This document shows, piece after piece, positions 8,944 to 17,383 of a stretch of 19,356 nucleotides of DNA. Every line of letters begins with the position of its first letter. The first letter of the stretch is position 1. Source of the stretch: Bacteroidales bacterium (lineage in GTDB: Bacteria > Bacteroidota > Bacteroidia > Bacteroidales > BM520); NCBI GenBank assembly GCA_023230285.1, contig JALNXP010000018.1:1-19356 (forward strand). The letters are read 5' to 3'. The translations under genes were made by a program, and so were the position numbers. The notes beneath the pieces are model-generated. The model had not been told where the DNA came from. It saw only the letters and a list, made by a program, of their open reading frames with translations, and did no database searches.

Positions 8944-11124
8944 TTATCCGTTCATAGAAGCTAAAAATTCTATATTATCTTTTGTAAGTTTCATACGGTC
9001 TCTGATAAATTCCATAGCTTCTACGGGGTTCATGTCGGCGAGATGGTTTCTCAGTATCCAAACTCTTTGTAATATTTCTTTGCTTATAAGGAGGTCTTCG
9101 CGTCTTGTGCCGGAGGAGACGATGTCTACGGCAGGGTAAACGCGTTTATTGGATAATCTTCTGTCTAGTTGCAGTTCCATGTTGCCGGTACCTTTAAATT
9201 CTTCGAAGATGACTTCGTCCATTTTGGAGCCGGTGTCGATAAGGGCAGTAGCGAGGATGGTCAGTGAGCCGCCGTTTTCTATTTGTCGTGCGGCACCGAA
9301 GAAGCGTTTCGGTTTTTGTAGTGCGTTGGCTTCTACGCCGCCGGAGAGTACTTTGCCGGAAGAAGGGGATACGGTATTGTAAGCGCGAGCAAGTCGGGTG
9401 ATAGAATCAAGTAGAATTACGACATCGTGACCACATTCGACCATGCGTTTAGCTTTTTCGAGAACTATGTTGGCTATTTTCACGTGTCTGTCAGCCGGCT
9501 CATCAAAGGTAGAGGATATTACTTCGGCTTTAACGCTGCGTTGCATGTCGGTAACTTCCTCAGGCCGCTCGTCTATAAGTAATACTATAAGGTAAGCGTT
9601 AGGGTGGTTGTATGCGATGGCGTTAGCTATCTCTTTGAGTAATACTGTTTTACCTGTCTTGGGCTGGGATACTATCAAACCTCTTTGCCCCATACCTATC
9701 GGAGCAAACAAGTCGATGATTCTGGAAGACATTGTCTCGTACGGGTGTCCTGTGAGCTTGAATTTCTTCTCCGGAAACAGCGGTGTCAAAAAGTCGAAAG
9801 GTACTCTGTCTCTTATCTCTTCGGGTGTCTTTCCGTTGATAAGTTCTACTTTTATCAAAGGAAAATATTTCTCGCCTTCTTTTGGTGTACGGATTATGCC
9901 GTTGATAGTATCACCGGTTTTTAGTCCGAATAATTTTATCTGTGATTGAGAAACGTAAATATCATCAGGCGAATTAAGATAGTTGTAGTCGGAACTTCTT
10001 AAGAAACCATAACCCTCGTTCATTATCTCAAGTACGCCTTCTGTAGATACTGTGATGTCAAAATCTGAAACCGACAATTCTGTTTCAGCATCTTTAATTA
10101 TGTTTCCGTCAACATCACGTCTTTGATTGTTGTTTCTCTTGTTGCTGTTCTTTTTATTTTTTTGATTTTTGTAGTTGTTGTTTTGACGGTTATTGAGCTG
10201 ATATTTTGCTGTTCTGTCTTTAATATTATTATTGTTTTCCGAAGCTGTATTGACTTGTGTCTCTGTGTTTTCTGAAGATTCTGTACTTGTTGCGGTTGTT
10301 TTAGTTTCGGCTTCAGTTTCTGTTTCAGTCTCAGGTGCGACTTCTGTTTTTTGAACTAAAGGAATTTCATTATTTATATTTGACATGTCTTTTTGTTCGT
10401 CTGTAATTAAAGATTTTCCGTCATTAAAGATTTTCGTATTATTGAAAGAAGGCTCTTTATCATAATCAGGTCTCTTTTTTGCCATTGGAGGGATTATGGT
10501 AGTTGGTGGTTTTATTTCGGAATTTAGCAAATTGTTGTATACTTCTTTATTATTAGCAACATTTTGGACTGATACAAATATATTTTTCTTTGAATTATTT
10601 GGTGTATTTGTTTCGTTTTTGTTTGCGCTTTCTTGGACGAAAGAGTTACCTGCTGAAGAGGCTAATTTACTTGGTGAAGATATGCGTTTTCTTTGGCGGG
10701 ATTTTTTTTGTGAGGTGTTGTTGTTATATTCTTCATCATCAGGGAACAGCTGTTGTTGAATTTTATCTGTGTCGGCTTTCATCACTTGTTTATTGTTGAT
10801 GTTTACATTTTTGTTTTCAGCGTTAGAGTTTGTTACAACAGGTGTGTCAGCTGTTTCGGATTCTTTTTTAGGCTTATCCGTTTTTGTTTTTTTGGGTTTT
10901 GCTTTAGGTTTTGCGGCTGTATTTTCGGAAGGAGGTTCGCTAACTATTTCCTGTGGCTGTGTTTTTTGAGTTTTGCCGCTGCTGGATTGAACTGCCTGAT
11001 GGTCTAATATTTTGAAAATCAAGTCTTGTTTTTTTAAAAAATCTATTTTTTTTATATCCATTTCTTTGGCAATTTGCTTCAAGTCATTAAGAAGTTTGCC
11101 TTCGAGTTCGACTAAATCGTACAT
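8944..11124 (-). CDS. rho: Transcription termination factor Rho with long disordered N-terminal insertion
   Basis: Rho is the hexameric RNA-dependent ATPase that ends transcription. This one has 726 residues against about 420 in E. coli. Residues 1-43 are the Rho N-terminal helical domain ([18 protein letters not shown]). Residues ~45-350 are a low-complexity region rich in Asn, Lys, Thr, Ser and Glu, including runs of Asn and alternating Glu/Thr. The RNA-binding cold-shock-like domain follows ([15 protein letters not shown] and [15 protein letters not shown]). The ATPase has Walker A QPKTGKT with Lys492, Walker [16 protein letters not shown], the Q-loop region near SGGVEANAL, and the R-loop [11 protein letters not shown]. 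Extra low-complexity insertions are a known feature of Bacteroidota Rho and may support phase separation or extra RNA contacts. The gene has its own promoter and a leader of about 160 bases. Confidence 0.98.
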   Translation of the reverse strand: MYDLVELEGKLLNDLKQIAKEMDIKKIDFLKKQDLIFKILDHQAVQSSSGKTQKTQPQEIVSEPPSENTAAKPKAKPKKTKTDKPKKESETADTPVVTNSNAENKNVNINNKQVMKADTDKIQQQLFPDDEEYNNNTSQKKSRQRKRISSPSKLASSAGNSFVQESANKNETNTPNNSKKNIFVSVQNVANNKEVYNNLLNSEIKPPTTIIPPMAKKRPDYDKEPSFNNTKIFNDGKSLITDEQKDMSNINNEIPLVQKTEVAPETETETEAETKTTATSTESSENTETQVNTASENNNNIKDRTAKYQLNNRQNNNYKNQKNKKNSNKRNNNQRRDVDGNIIKDAETELSVSDFDITVSTEGVLEIMNEGYGFLRSSDYNYLNSPDDIYVSQSQIKLFGLKTGDTINGIIRTPKEGEKYFPLIKVELINGKTPEEIRDRVPFDFLTPLFPEKKFKLTGHPYETMSSRIIDLFAPIGMGQRGLIVSQPKTGKTVLLKEIANAIAYNHPNAYLIVLLIDERPEEVTDMQRSVKAEVISSTFDEPADRHVKIANIVLEKAKRMVECGHDVVILLDSITRLARAYNTVSPSSGKVLSGGVEANALQKPKRFFGAARQIENGGSLTILATALIDTGSKMDEVIFEEFKGTGNMELQLDRRLSNKRVYPAVDIVSSGTRREDLLISKEILQRVWILRNHLADMNPVEAMEFIRDRMKLTKDNIEFLASMNG

Positions 11125-11218
11125 AAAATACTGTTATTAATTTTGAATTTGTTCAAACAATAATCTGAACATTAATTTTAGAATGTCAATACTATTTATG
11201 TTATTGAAATTAATAATT

Positions 11219-11250
11219 GCCGACAGAAATGTTGATACGTTTTTGTCGGC
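11219..11250 (-). other. Hairpin in the rho leader
   Basis: GCCGACA at 11219-11225 pairs perfectly with TGTCGGC at 11244-11250 around an 18-base loop whose edges (AAA/TTT) can add pairs. It sits in the middle of the 5' leader of rho on the minus strand. E. coli rho is autoregulated in its leader, so this may be part of a similar control, but that is inference. Confidence 0.4.
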
Positions 11251-11288
11251 TGACGTTTGTATAGGACTACGTCTTTTCTTATCGGCTG

Positions 11289-11296
11289 CAAAGGTA
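11289..11296 (-). promoter_or_regulatory. -7 box upstream of rho
   Basis: TACCTTTG on the minus strand fits the Bacteroidota -7 consensus. It lies just past the stop codon of the TPR gene (11309) and would start a leader of about 157 bases. The -33 region shows no clear TTTG, so readthrough from the TPR operon may also feed rho. Confidence 0.55.
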
Positions 11297-11308
11297 TATA
11301 TTTTTTTG

Positions 11309-13810
11309 TTATAATTGGTTGAAAGTTGCAATAAATTTTTTCCGATAATCTTCAACATTATTTATTTCGACTTGAAATTTTTCCGGGTTACGGTCGAATA
11401 TCTTTTGGTATAATGACAAAGATTCGTCAAAATATTTTTTTGCCTTGTCAAAATGTCTCCAATCGAAATACATGACAGCCAAGTTCTTAGTGTATCGTGC
11501 TAAATTTTCATCCCATAATTCCTGATTTTCGGAGTCGGAAGCATATATCTGTTTTACAAAAGCGATGCTTTTCAGATAAAAGATTTCGGACTTCTTATAT
11601 TTTTTTGTTTTCCACAACAAAAAGCCCAAGTTGTTATAATTTCCAGATAAGAATATGCCATATTGTTCAGGAGCATCTTGGGAGATGCGTTCTGTTATTG
11701 CGATAGCTTGTTCCATATATTTTACAGCTTTTTTATATTGTTGATAGCTGCCATAGAAGTAGCCAAGATTATTCAAAGAAACGGCATATCCGATAGAGTA
11801 AACAGCCTCATCAATTTCTAATAGCTCTTTTCTTATTGACATCCCTTCGTATCGCATTTTTTTTGCGAGTTTGTATTCATCTAAATATTGATATAAATCG
11901 CCATAATCATCGAGTAGTGTAGCATATTCAACTAATATTTTTGTATCATTATAACGTTTTAAATATTTTTTATATTTATTTGCGGCAACAGCGTATAATG
12001 TGTCAGCGGTTTGAAAATCTTCAATGTTTGCATATAAACGTCCCATTTGATAGTAAGCATAAGCGGAATACTTTTCATTGACAGCTGAATTTTTGTCAAT
12101 AAGTTCGTTGCTGATATTCAGCATTTTAGAATAATAGTATTTGCTTTTGTCATATTCAGACGTAAATCTATAAAGTAATCCAATGTTATTATAAACATGA
12201 TATAAGTAAAAGTTATAAACCATTGGATTATCTTGTGCTAAATGTTCAAAAATTTTTATAGCTTCCAAAGAATATTTTTCGGATAGTGAGTATTCATTTA
12301 ATATTTTATATGTAGAGCCTAAGTTAGATGCGGCTAAAGCTAAAGACTCCAAGTCAAAGCCTGAGCCGGCGACTGCATTTTCTTTACATATATTATATGC
12401 TTTCAGGTGATATTGCAGCGATAGCTTTCCTTCTTGATAGTCAAAATAGGTACTTCCAAGATTGGTATATGTATTGGCAAGGAAATTATCATATTTTTTA
12501 GGATTATCGGCGGCAAGTTTCTCATATATTTTTATTTGTTCTAAAAAGCTGTTGACGGCTTCTTCGATTCTGTTATTGCTTTGCAGAAGAACAGCTGTGT
12601 ATCCAAATAACTGAGCATACATGGAAAGATGTTTTTCGGAATTGTCTTGTGCCAACTGTTTCGCAACCGGTTGTGCTTGCGCAAAACATTCATCAGCTTG
12701 TTCTGCTTTGTTTATAGTATTATACAGATATCCCATTGCCGATAAAGTTGTGACATAAGCATCTAAGGAGACCTCCGAATTTTCATCATAAAACATTTTG
12801 GATAGGGAAAGGGCTTTTTTTAAAGTTGTCTCCGCTTTATCATATTCGAGCATTTCTCTATATAAATCGCCTAAATTATTGAGTACATCTATTTTACAAT
12901 ATATGTCTGTAGTATGCCTTTCTGCCTGTTGATAGCGGGCAACAGCTTTTTTATATTGTCGAATTTCGTATAAAAATGTGCCGTATTCCATAAGATTATA
13001 GAAATCGGTACTGTCGGCAGCTATGATCTCTTCCCAATTAGTTTCAATATATTTGTAATTTGCACTTCCACCGGCAAACATACGATATTCGTTTTCTTCT
13101 TTTAGTGTCTCTATTAAATTATTGATGTCTTCAGCAACTTCATCTCGGAGTTGTATTTTTTCTTTTAATTTTTGAAGAGAATTAGTCTGTTGATACAAAG
13201 CAATAGCACCATTAACATCTCCATTTTCAAAAAATTTCAAGGCGTTAAGTTCTAAAGAATCCAAATCATCTTTGTTAATACGGGCAAGTCTTTCTGAAAA
13301 ATAATGCAGCTTTTCAAGTGCAGTATTTTGTTCTTCATAAGCTTCTGCCAACTTATCTTGGTATTCTTTCAAAGATATTTGATGATTGTTCAATAAATCG
13401 GCATATTCATTTTTCAGGATATCGAAATTGTTTTGTAAAGATTGTTTTCCTATGCCATAATATTTTTCTTTAGCTTCATTCAGCGTTTCTTTTTTAGATA
13501 AGATGATGATAAACTCTTCTTGTTCAGACAGTATCCATTTTTGAATATCTTTGTCGTTGACGATTTCATAATCTTTTTTGAAGACATCTTCGCAAATAAC
13601 TTTGCTGCCGGCTTTTAAAGTAGAGAACGATAGAGAGAAGCAGCCGTTTCCGTCGCTGATGGTAGGAATAGCGCCGGATACTTTAATAGACACATCTTCA
13701 ATAGGTTGTCCACCTGAGTTTTGTAAAACGACTTTGCCTTTTTGGACACTTTGAGCGAAAAGAGTCAGGTAAATGACAGTAAAAAATATAGAGAAGATAA
13801 ATTTTTTCAT
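11309..13810 (-). CDS. Secreted TPR protein with N-terminal carboxypeptidase-regulatory-like domain
   Basis: The chosen ATG at 13810 gives 833 residues that open with a typical signal peptide (MKKFIFSIFFTVIYLTLFAQ, probable cut at FA-Q). The same frame is open to an ATG at 13861, but that lies inside the upstream gene and would bury the signal. Residues ~24-65 are a carboxypeptidase-regulatory-like beta domain (GKVVLQNSGGQPIEDVSIKV and DGNGCFSLSF). A helical, charged stretch follows to ~190, and from ~195 to the end come many tetratricopeptide repeats with Asn-Asn-Leu-Gly and Tyr/Ala-rich helices (for example LNNLGDLYREM, NNIGLLYRF, NNLGFLLWKTKKY). TPR superhelices bind other proteins. It is the last gene of the sigma/peptidase operon, 23 bases after the previous stop, so it probably acts in the periplasm or at the outer surface in the same pathway. 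Binding partners are unknown. Confidence 0.88.
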   Translation of the reverse strand: MKKFIFSIFFTVIYLTLFAQSVQKGKVVLQNSGGQPIEDVSIKVSGAIPTISDGNGCFSLSFSTLKAGSKVICEDVFKKDYEIVNDKDIQKWILSEQEEFIIILSKKETLNEAKEKYYGIGKQSLQNNFDILKNEYADLLNNHQISLKEYQDKLAEAYEEQNTALEKLHYFSERLARINKDDLDSLELNALKFFENGDVNGAIALYQQTNSLQKLKEKIQLRDEVAEDINNLIETLKEENEYRMFAGGSANYKYIETNWEEIIAADSTDFYNLMEYGTFLYEIRQYKKAVARYQQAERHTTDIYCKIDVLNNLGDLYREMLEYDKAETTLKKALSLSKMFYDENSEVSLDAYVTTLSAMGYLYNTINKAEQADECFAQAQPVAKQLAQDNSEKHLSMYAQLFGYTAVLLQSNNRIEEAVNSFLEQIKIYEKLAADNPKKYDNFLANTYTNLGSTYFDYQEGKLSLQYHLKAYNICKENAVAGSGFDLESLALAASNLGSTYKILNEYSLSEKYSLEAIKIFEHLAQDNPMVYNFYLYHVYNNIGLLYRFTSEYDKSKYYYSKMLNISNELIDKNSAVNEKYSAYAYYQMGRLYANIEDFQTADTLYAVAANKYKKYLKRYNDTKILVEYATLLDDYGDLYQYLDEYKLAKKMRYEGMSIRKELLEIDEAVYSIGYAVSLNNLGYFYGSYQQYKKAVKYMEQAIAITERISQDAPEQYGIFLSGNYNNLGFLLWKTKKYKKSEIFYLKSIAFVKQIYASDSENQELWDENLARYTKNLAVMYFDWRHFDKAKKYFDESLSLYQKIFDRNPEKFQVEINNVEDYRKKFIATFNQL

Positions 13811-13833
13811 TGATATAAGATTTTTAGAAACGA

Positions 13834-15378
13834 CTAATTTTTTTGCAGGACAATCAGCCACGGTTCTTTTTCAGATGGTGCGCCTCTATGGTGCAGCCAT
13901 GTTTTGTAGCCGTTTTTTTGTATCATTAAACTTTGTTCTTTCTTTTGCAAATTGGGAGGAATTACGATTTTGAAATTTCCGTTACAATCGCTTTTTACCG
14001 CTATACCTTGTAGTGTAATTACAGCATTTGCAACCGGCAGCCCATTTTCGTCTTGAATATATCCGAAGATCAGTCCTAAATCGTTGTTTCTACGTACAGT
14101 CAGCTTTATATCTTTAGTGATAGGCAAAACTGTATCTATTGTGATGAAGCCGTCTGCGTAAAACTCGATATGGGCATCTTTGTGTTTATGTTTATAATTG
14201 ATTTCGGAGACAACTACTGTTTGGCTGTCTTTTGTGATTGTAAACGGTATGGTAGCCAAATCTGAGTAAGTTACTTTAAGGATGCCGTCATTTAGAGGCA
14301 GCGTTGGTATTTTATAGTTACTATCTTCATTAACAGTGATTTTCATGTCGATAGGGGTATAATATCTCCATGCTAAAAAAGCGGTATACAAGACACATGC
14401 AGGGATTAAGAAGCAGAACAGGAAATATTTTATTATTTTGGTCCATGTTTTGTCCGGTTTAGGAATTAAGCCGTTGTCTTTCAGGCGTTTTACTATTTCG
14501 TCGAAAGCCAAGTCGGCGAATTTTTCAACGGAGCCTTTTTGATAATCAAAATGTTGCATTGACACGGGGTTGTATGCCAATGGAGCAGGCTTTGTTGTTG
14601 CCACCATAAAATATCCGGACTCTTCCCAAGCGTCCATAAACTGTTTTGCGGGGTATGTACAATGTACTTTGCTGTTTGTCGGGTCAGTAAGAGTAACTTT
14701 GACATCATCGGGGTTGGTAGTGTCAATACCGGCGACAACAAGCACGTGATTAGCTTCTTTGCCAGACATTACATTGTCGAACTGTCGCCATTGCTCACTT
14801 TGTTCCAAGTCGTTAGTATCAACGCCGACAATAATTTTATGTCCTTGTCCCAATTCGTTCATGAGGTGGTAGATATTGGCGTTACGCATTTGTACGGCGG
14901 ATATATCGAAATAATTAAGCAGTTCCCCGACATAATCCATCGGGCTGCCGATATTATCGACGAACCATCCATTTTCACGAGCTATTTTAGTAAGCTCCGG
15001 TAGAGATATGTTTATGCCATAATCTTGTAAAATTATTTGTTGAGCCTGTATAGCACAGCTTTTTTTGTCATCTTCTGTAAGTGCAGCAATGGCTGTTTTT
15101 CCGTAACCTGCTAATTGATAGCGAGTGTCATCATCTAAATTGTCTTTATCTAAAAGAGATTTGGCGTATACGGATTTTTTCTTGCTTTTAGTTTTTTTAC
15201 TGTTGCTCTTTTCGTTGTCGTTTTCCATGAGAGCATGTATTTTGGTCATCATGAGCAATGCCTCATACTCTTCAGGGTGCGTGGCAATGTAATCTAACAC
15301 CGCACGAGTCTCTTCCTGATTGGTGTCACAATCAAGATAACGGGCTATGAGTTCATCGGTTATGTTAATATTTGCCAT
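13834..15378 (-). CDS. Membrane protein: FecR-like N-terminus, C39-like cysteine peptidase, TM helix, regulatory-like domain
   Basis: Four parts are visible in 514 residues. Residues 5-45 (ITDELIARYLDCDTNQEE) resemble the N-terminal helices of FecR-type anti-sigma factors. Residues 55-70 are a Lys/Ser linker. Residues ~100-265 look like a C39-like papain-fold peptidase: Cys108 (KKSCAIQAQQ), His211 (ANHVLVVAGI) and Asp232 (LTDPTNS) give the expected Cys-His-Asp order and spacing. Lysines at 310-317 precede one transmembrane helix at about 318-337, which places the peptidase in the cytoplasm. The C-terminal ~175 residues would be periplasmic and end in a carboxypeptidase-regulatory-like domain (FGYIQDENGLPVANAVITLQ from residue 438). 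The start overlaps the sigma gene by 14 bp, so it is most likely the regulator of that sigma factor. Peptidase activity and anti-sigma function are inferred. Confidence 0.8.
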   Translation of the reverse strand: MANINITDELIARYLDCDTNQEETRAVLDYIATHPEEYEALLMMTKIHALMENDNEKSNSKKTKSKKKSVYAKSLLDKDNLDDDTRYQLAGYGKTAIAALTEDDKKSCAIQAQQIILQDYGINISLPELTKIARENGWFVDNIGSPMDYVGELLNYFDISAVQMRNANIYHLMNELGQGHKIIVGVDTNDLEQSEQWRQFDNVMSGKEANHVLVVAGIDTTNPDDVKVTLTDPTNSKVHCTYPAKQFMDAWEESGYFMVATTKPAPLAYNPVSMQHFDYQKGSVEKFADLAFDEIVKRLKDNGLIPKPDKTWTKIIKYFLFCFLIPACVLYTAFLAWRYYTPIDMKITVNEDSNYKIPTLPLNDGILKVTYSDLATIPFTITKDSQTVVVSEINYKHKHKDAHIEFYADGFITIDTVLPITKDIKLTVRRNNDLGLIFGYIQDENGLPVANAVITLQGIAVKSDCNGNFKIVIPPNLQKKEQSLMIQKNGYKTWLHHRGAPSEKEPWLIVLQKN

Positions 15379-15964
15379 CTTTTAATTTTTTTAGTGTGGT
15401 CTTTAACTGCAGTCTTGCCAAATGTCTCAAATTATACAGGTTATCGATAGTTGTATCTAATTTTTTCGCAGTAATTTCAAACTTTTCTTCTTCCAGCTCG
15501 GATATAATAATCAAGCGATATCGCAGGTTAGGCATATATCGAATAGCGTTATACAAGTCGATTTTGGTATATCCGCGATATAATTCTGTATCATCAGAAT
15601 CTGCATCATCGTCTTTTTTGTCGATTTCTTTTTCGTATAGAGGCACAGAATTTTGAAAATATATAAGTGTATTTCTTTCTTTTATAAAAAAATGTGTAGC
15701 TACGACAGTCAGCCACGTGATAAGTTTGGATTTTCCCTGAAAACTCTTAAGTGCCGCCCATTCATTAGCTTGCAGATGCAAATAAAATTCGTTAGCAACT
15801 TCTTGTTTTTCGATATTATTATGGAAGATTTCGGATACAATATAAGAGAACAATTTATCACATTTTTGGTAAAAAAAATAGTCGATAAAAGGAGGTTCGT
15901 TGTTTATCACCCTGTCGATTAGTTCCAAATCGCTGATATTATCATAATTTATTTTATGTTTCAT
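15365..15964 (-). CDS. ECF-type sigma-70 family RNA polymerase sigma factor
   Basis: This 199-residue protein has the two-domain build of an extracytoplasmic-function sigma factor. Region 2 spans about 25-100, with the typical end FQGKSKLITWLTVVATHFF (75-93) that recognises the -10 region. An acidic linker (DKKDDDADSDDTE, 115-127) joins it to region 4 at about 135-195, where EKFEITAKKLDTTIDNLYNL forms the helix-turn-helix for the -35 region. It is the first gene of the operon with the FecR/C39-like protein (14-bp overlap) and the secreted TPR protein, the usual place for a sigma factor controlled by its downstream neighbour. The target regulon is unknown. The divergent TIR cassette 0.3 kb away is one possible target. 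Confidence 0.9.
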   Translation of the reverse strand: MKHKINYDNISDLELIDRVINNEPPFIDYFFYQKCDKLFSYIVSEIFHNNIEKQEVANEFYLHLQANEWAALKSFQGKSKLITWLTVVATHFFIKERNTLIYFQNSVPLYEKEIDKKDDDADSDDTELYRGYTKIDLYNAIRYMPNLRYRLIIISELEEEKFEITAKKLDTTIDNLYNLRHLARLQLKTTLKKLKDGKY

Positions 15965-16025
15965 ACAGTATAGTAGTGATAATCAATGTTTTTAAGTTTT
16001 GTGTTATTGTCGTTCAATACAGATG

Positions 16026-16033
16026 CAAAGTTA
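16026..16033 (-). promoter_or_regulatory. -7 box upstream of the sigma factor operon
   Basis: TAACTTTG on the minus strand fits TAnnTTTG and would give a leader of roughly 55 bases before the ATG at 15964. The -33 position is poor (a TTG only 14 bases upstream), so this is a moderate call. It lies about 60 bases from the left copy of the 48-bp repeat. Confidence 0.45.
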
Positions 16034-16092
16034 TTAAATATAATCAACAAGGGATTGAAAAGTGGCAAAAATTTTCGATAAGATATTAACAA

Positions 16093-16140
16093 CGTAGATT
16101 CAAGTAGCAAGTGCGAAAATACAATAAAGAGTTGAGAAAT
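16093..16140 (+). repeat. 48-bp direct repeat, left copy
   Basis: This stretch is identical to 18941-18988, in the same orientation, and the two copies bracket the TIR cassette. The first 15 bases of the other copy are the last codons and stop of the second TIR gene (RRFK-stop). Here those codons follow an in-frame stop (TAA, two codons before), so this copy is non-coding. It looks like the leftover 3' end of an earlier cassette, or one end of a small inserted unit. Outside the 48 bases the flanks diverge at once. Confidence 0.85.
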
Positions 16141-16184
16141 TTTTTGGTTTGAATCTATCCATGAAAAAAATTAAAAATCAGTTA

Positions 16185-16192
16185 TAGATTTG
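16185..16192 (+). promoter_or_regulatory. -7 box candidate for the TIR cassette
   Basis: TAGATTTG on the plus strand fits TAnnTTTG and would give a leader of about 85 bases before the ATG at 16283. The nearest upstream TTTG (16148-16151) is 33 bases away, too far for a standard -33 box. The rest of 15965-16282 holds the sigma promoter, the repeat copy, and an ATG at 16161 opening only an 8-codon frame. Confidence 0.35.
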
Positions 16193-16282
16193 AGATGGTG
16201 AAAGGCTCTATATAATGTAAGAATAAAAAATAAAATTAGACCCGAAGGCTCGATGAGGGGAAAGAACGGAGAGAGAAAGAAG

Positions 16283-16615
16283 ATGAAAAAATATAATGTT
16301 AATCAATTTACCAACAACTTTAATTTTTATGATTTTGTGAGCTTTTTAAAAAAAGAGTATCCGAATAATAATGTGCGAGAACATGCGATTATAGGGCAAT
16401 ACAATCAATCCGTCATGGTAAAATATTCTTCCGTTTTGCGAGGACAGTTTATTTATAACAGAAATACCGGTGAATTGTCTCTTGCAGCACAACCGACTAT
16501 GTGGGGGTCACTTTTGTGCGGAATTTTTTGGATAGCTTTTACCGGAAATGCACAACGCAGGTATTTACAAACCATGCAAGAAGTAACAGAATATTATTTA
16601 GACACTTTAAAATAA
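16283..16615 (+). CDS. Small hypothetical protein with a hydrophobic segment, first gene of the TIR cassette
   Basis: I do not recognise this 110-residue protein. The ATG at 16283 (MKKYNVNQF) follows a purine-rich GAGAGAAAGAAG stretch and is preferred to the in-frame ATG at 16253. Residues 1-70 are a mixed soluble domain with aromatic and Asn-rich parts (YNVNQFTNNFNFYDF; YSSVLRGQFIYNRNTGELSL). Residues 72-88 (TMWGSLLCGIFWIAFTG) are hydrophobic enough to contact or cross a membrane. The tail QRRYLQTMQEVTEYYLDTLK should be helical. The first TIR gene starts 19 bases after its stop, so they are most likely co-transcribed. A role as regulator or membrane partner of the TIR proteins is a guess from position. 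Confidence 0.7.
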   Translation: MKKYNVNQFTNNFNFYDFVSFLKKEYPNNNVREHAIIGQYNQSVMVKYSSVLRGQFIYNRNTGELSLAAQPTMWGSLLCGIFWIAFTGNAQRRYLQTMQEVTEYYLDTLK

Positions 16616-16634
16616 ATTACTCAACACCTGCTTT

Positions 16635-17306
16635 ATGTCTCACGATGTTTTTATTAGTTATTCCGGCAAAGACAAACAGACCGCCGATGCCTTATGTCAT
16701 GTTTTGGAGCAAAACAAAGTATCGTGTTGGATTGCTCCACGCGATGTTACTCCGGGAAAGCCTTACGCATTAGAAATTATTGAAGGTATCAAAAACTGTA
16801 AAATTGTAGTTATAGTATTTTCAAAAAATTCCAATATTTCGGAGCATGTTAAAAATGAATTGCAAAACGCATTTGCTAAAAATAAAATCATAGTGCCTTT
16901 TATAGTTGATGAAACTCCTATGGACGAAGAGTTTGATTATTATTTAGCGCGCAAGCATTGGATTGTGGCGTATCCTCATCCAGAAGTCAAATTTAAAGAT
17001 TTGCTTGAAGTGGTTATAAATTTGATAGGAAAATCATCTACGACAACGGGTAATTCTGAAAAAGCAGAGCTCGAGAAAAAAGCAAAATATTATGAAGATA
17101 TATGCAATAAAGCGATGGCATTAAGAAAGTATAAAGAATTATTTGACATGGACAAGTCGAATATGGAATTAAGGCACAAAATTATACAATTGCAATATGA
17201 AGTGGATAATGAAAGGAAAAAAGATAATAGTAAATATATGATTTGGATTATAGTTGGTACTATTTTTCTTATCATTATTGCTTGTATTTTAGGAATGTTG
17301 GAATAA
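16635..17306 (+). CDS. TIR-domain protein with C-terminal membrane anchor
   Basis: Of the 223 residues, 1-133 form a bacterial TIR domain: strand A motif HDVFISYSGKDK (3-14), the BB-loop CWIAPRDVTPG (31-41), helix YALEIIEGIKNC with Glu47 (44-55), VIVFSKNSNISEHVKNE (59-75), VPFIVDETPM (87-96) and YYLARKHWIVAYP (102-114). Glu47, at the YxxE position, is the best candidate for the NAD+-cleaving glutamate of catalytic TIRs. A charged helical linker covers 142-200, and residues 202-221 are a single hydrophobic helix at the very end, which would anchor the protein with the TIR domain in the cytoplasm. TIR domains of bacteria often hydrolyse NAD+ or make signalling nucleotides from it, mainly in antiphage defence. 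Activity and role here are inferred. Confidence 0.9.
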   Translation: MSHDVFISYSGKDKQTADALCHVLEQNKVSCWIAPRDVTPGKPYALEIIEGIKNCKIVVIVFSKNSNISEHVKNELQNAFAKNKIIVPFIVDETPMDEEFDYYLARKHWIVAYPHPEVKFKDLLEVVINLIGKSSTTTGNSEKAELEKKAKYYEDICNKAMALRKYKELFDMDKSNMELRHKIIQLQYEVDNERKKDNSKYMIWIIVGTIFLIIIACILGMLE

Positions 17307-17317
17307 ATTTAAGTATT

Positions 17318-17349
17318 ATGGCTTTTTTGTTAAAAAAACCATATCTTTG
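17318..17349 (+). promoter_or_regulatory. Hairpin and -7 box between the two TIR genes
   Basis: ATGGCTTTTTT at 17318-17328 pairs with AAAAAAACCAT at 17332-17342 (one mismatch, GTT loop), a weak terminator-like hairpin 12 bases after the first TIR gene. Directly after it lies TATCTTTG (17342-17349), a good -7 box that would start a ~28-base leader for the second TIR gene at 17384. The second TIR gene may therefore be expressed partly on its own. No -33 TTTG with correct spacing is seen. Confidence 0.4.
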
Positions 17350-17383
17350 TCTCACGAAAACAACCTTTAATTTTTAACTTGTT

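Noticed and set aside
11137..11358. Open frame of 73 codons on the minus strand between the TPR gene and rho
   Set aside because: It overlaps the end of the TPR gene, contains the rho -7 box and leader hairpin, and has no recognisable protein features.
16161..16187. Short plus-strand frame starting with Met-Lys-Lys (8 codons)
   Set aside because: It is too short to judge, overlaps the candidate -7 box, and has no sign of a leader-peptide attenuator.
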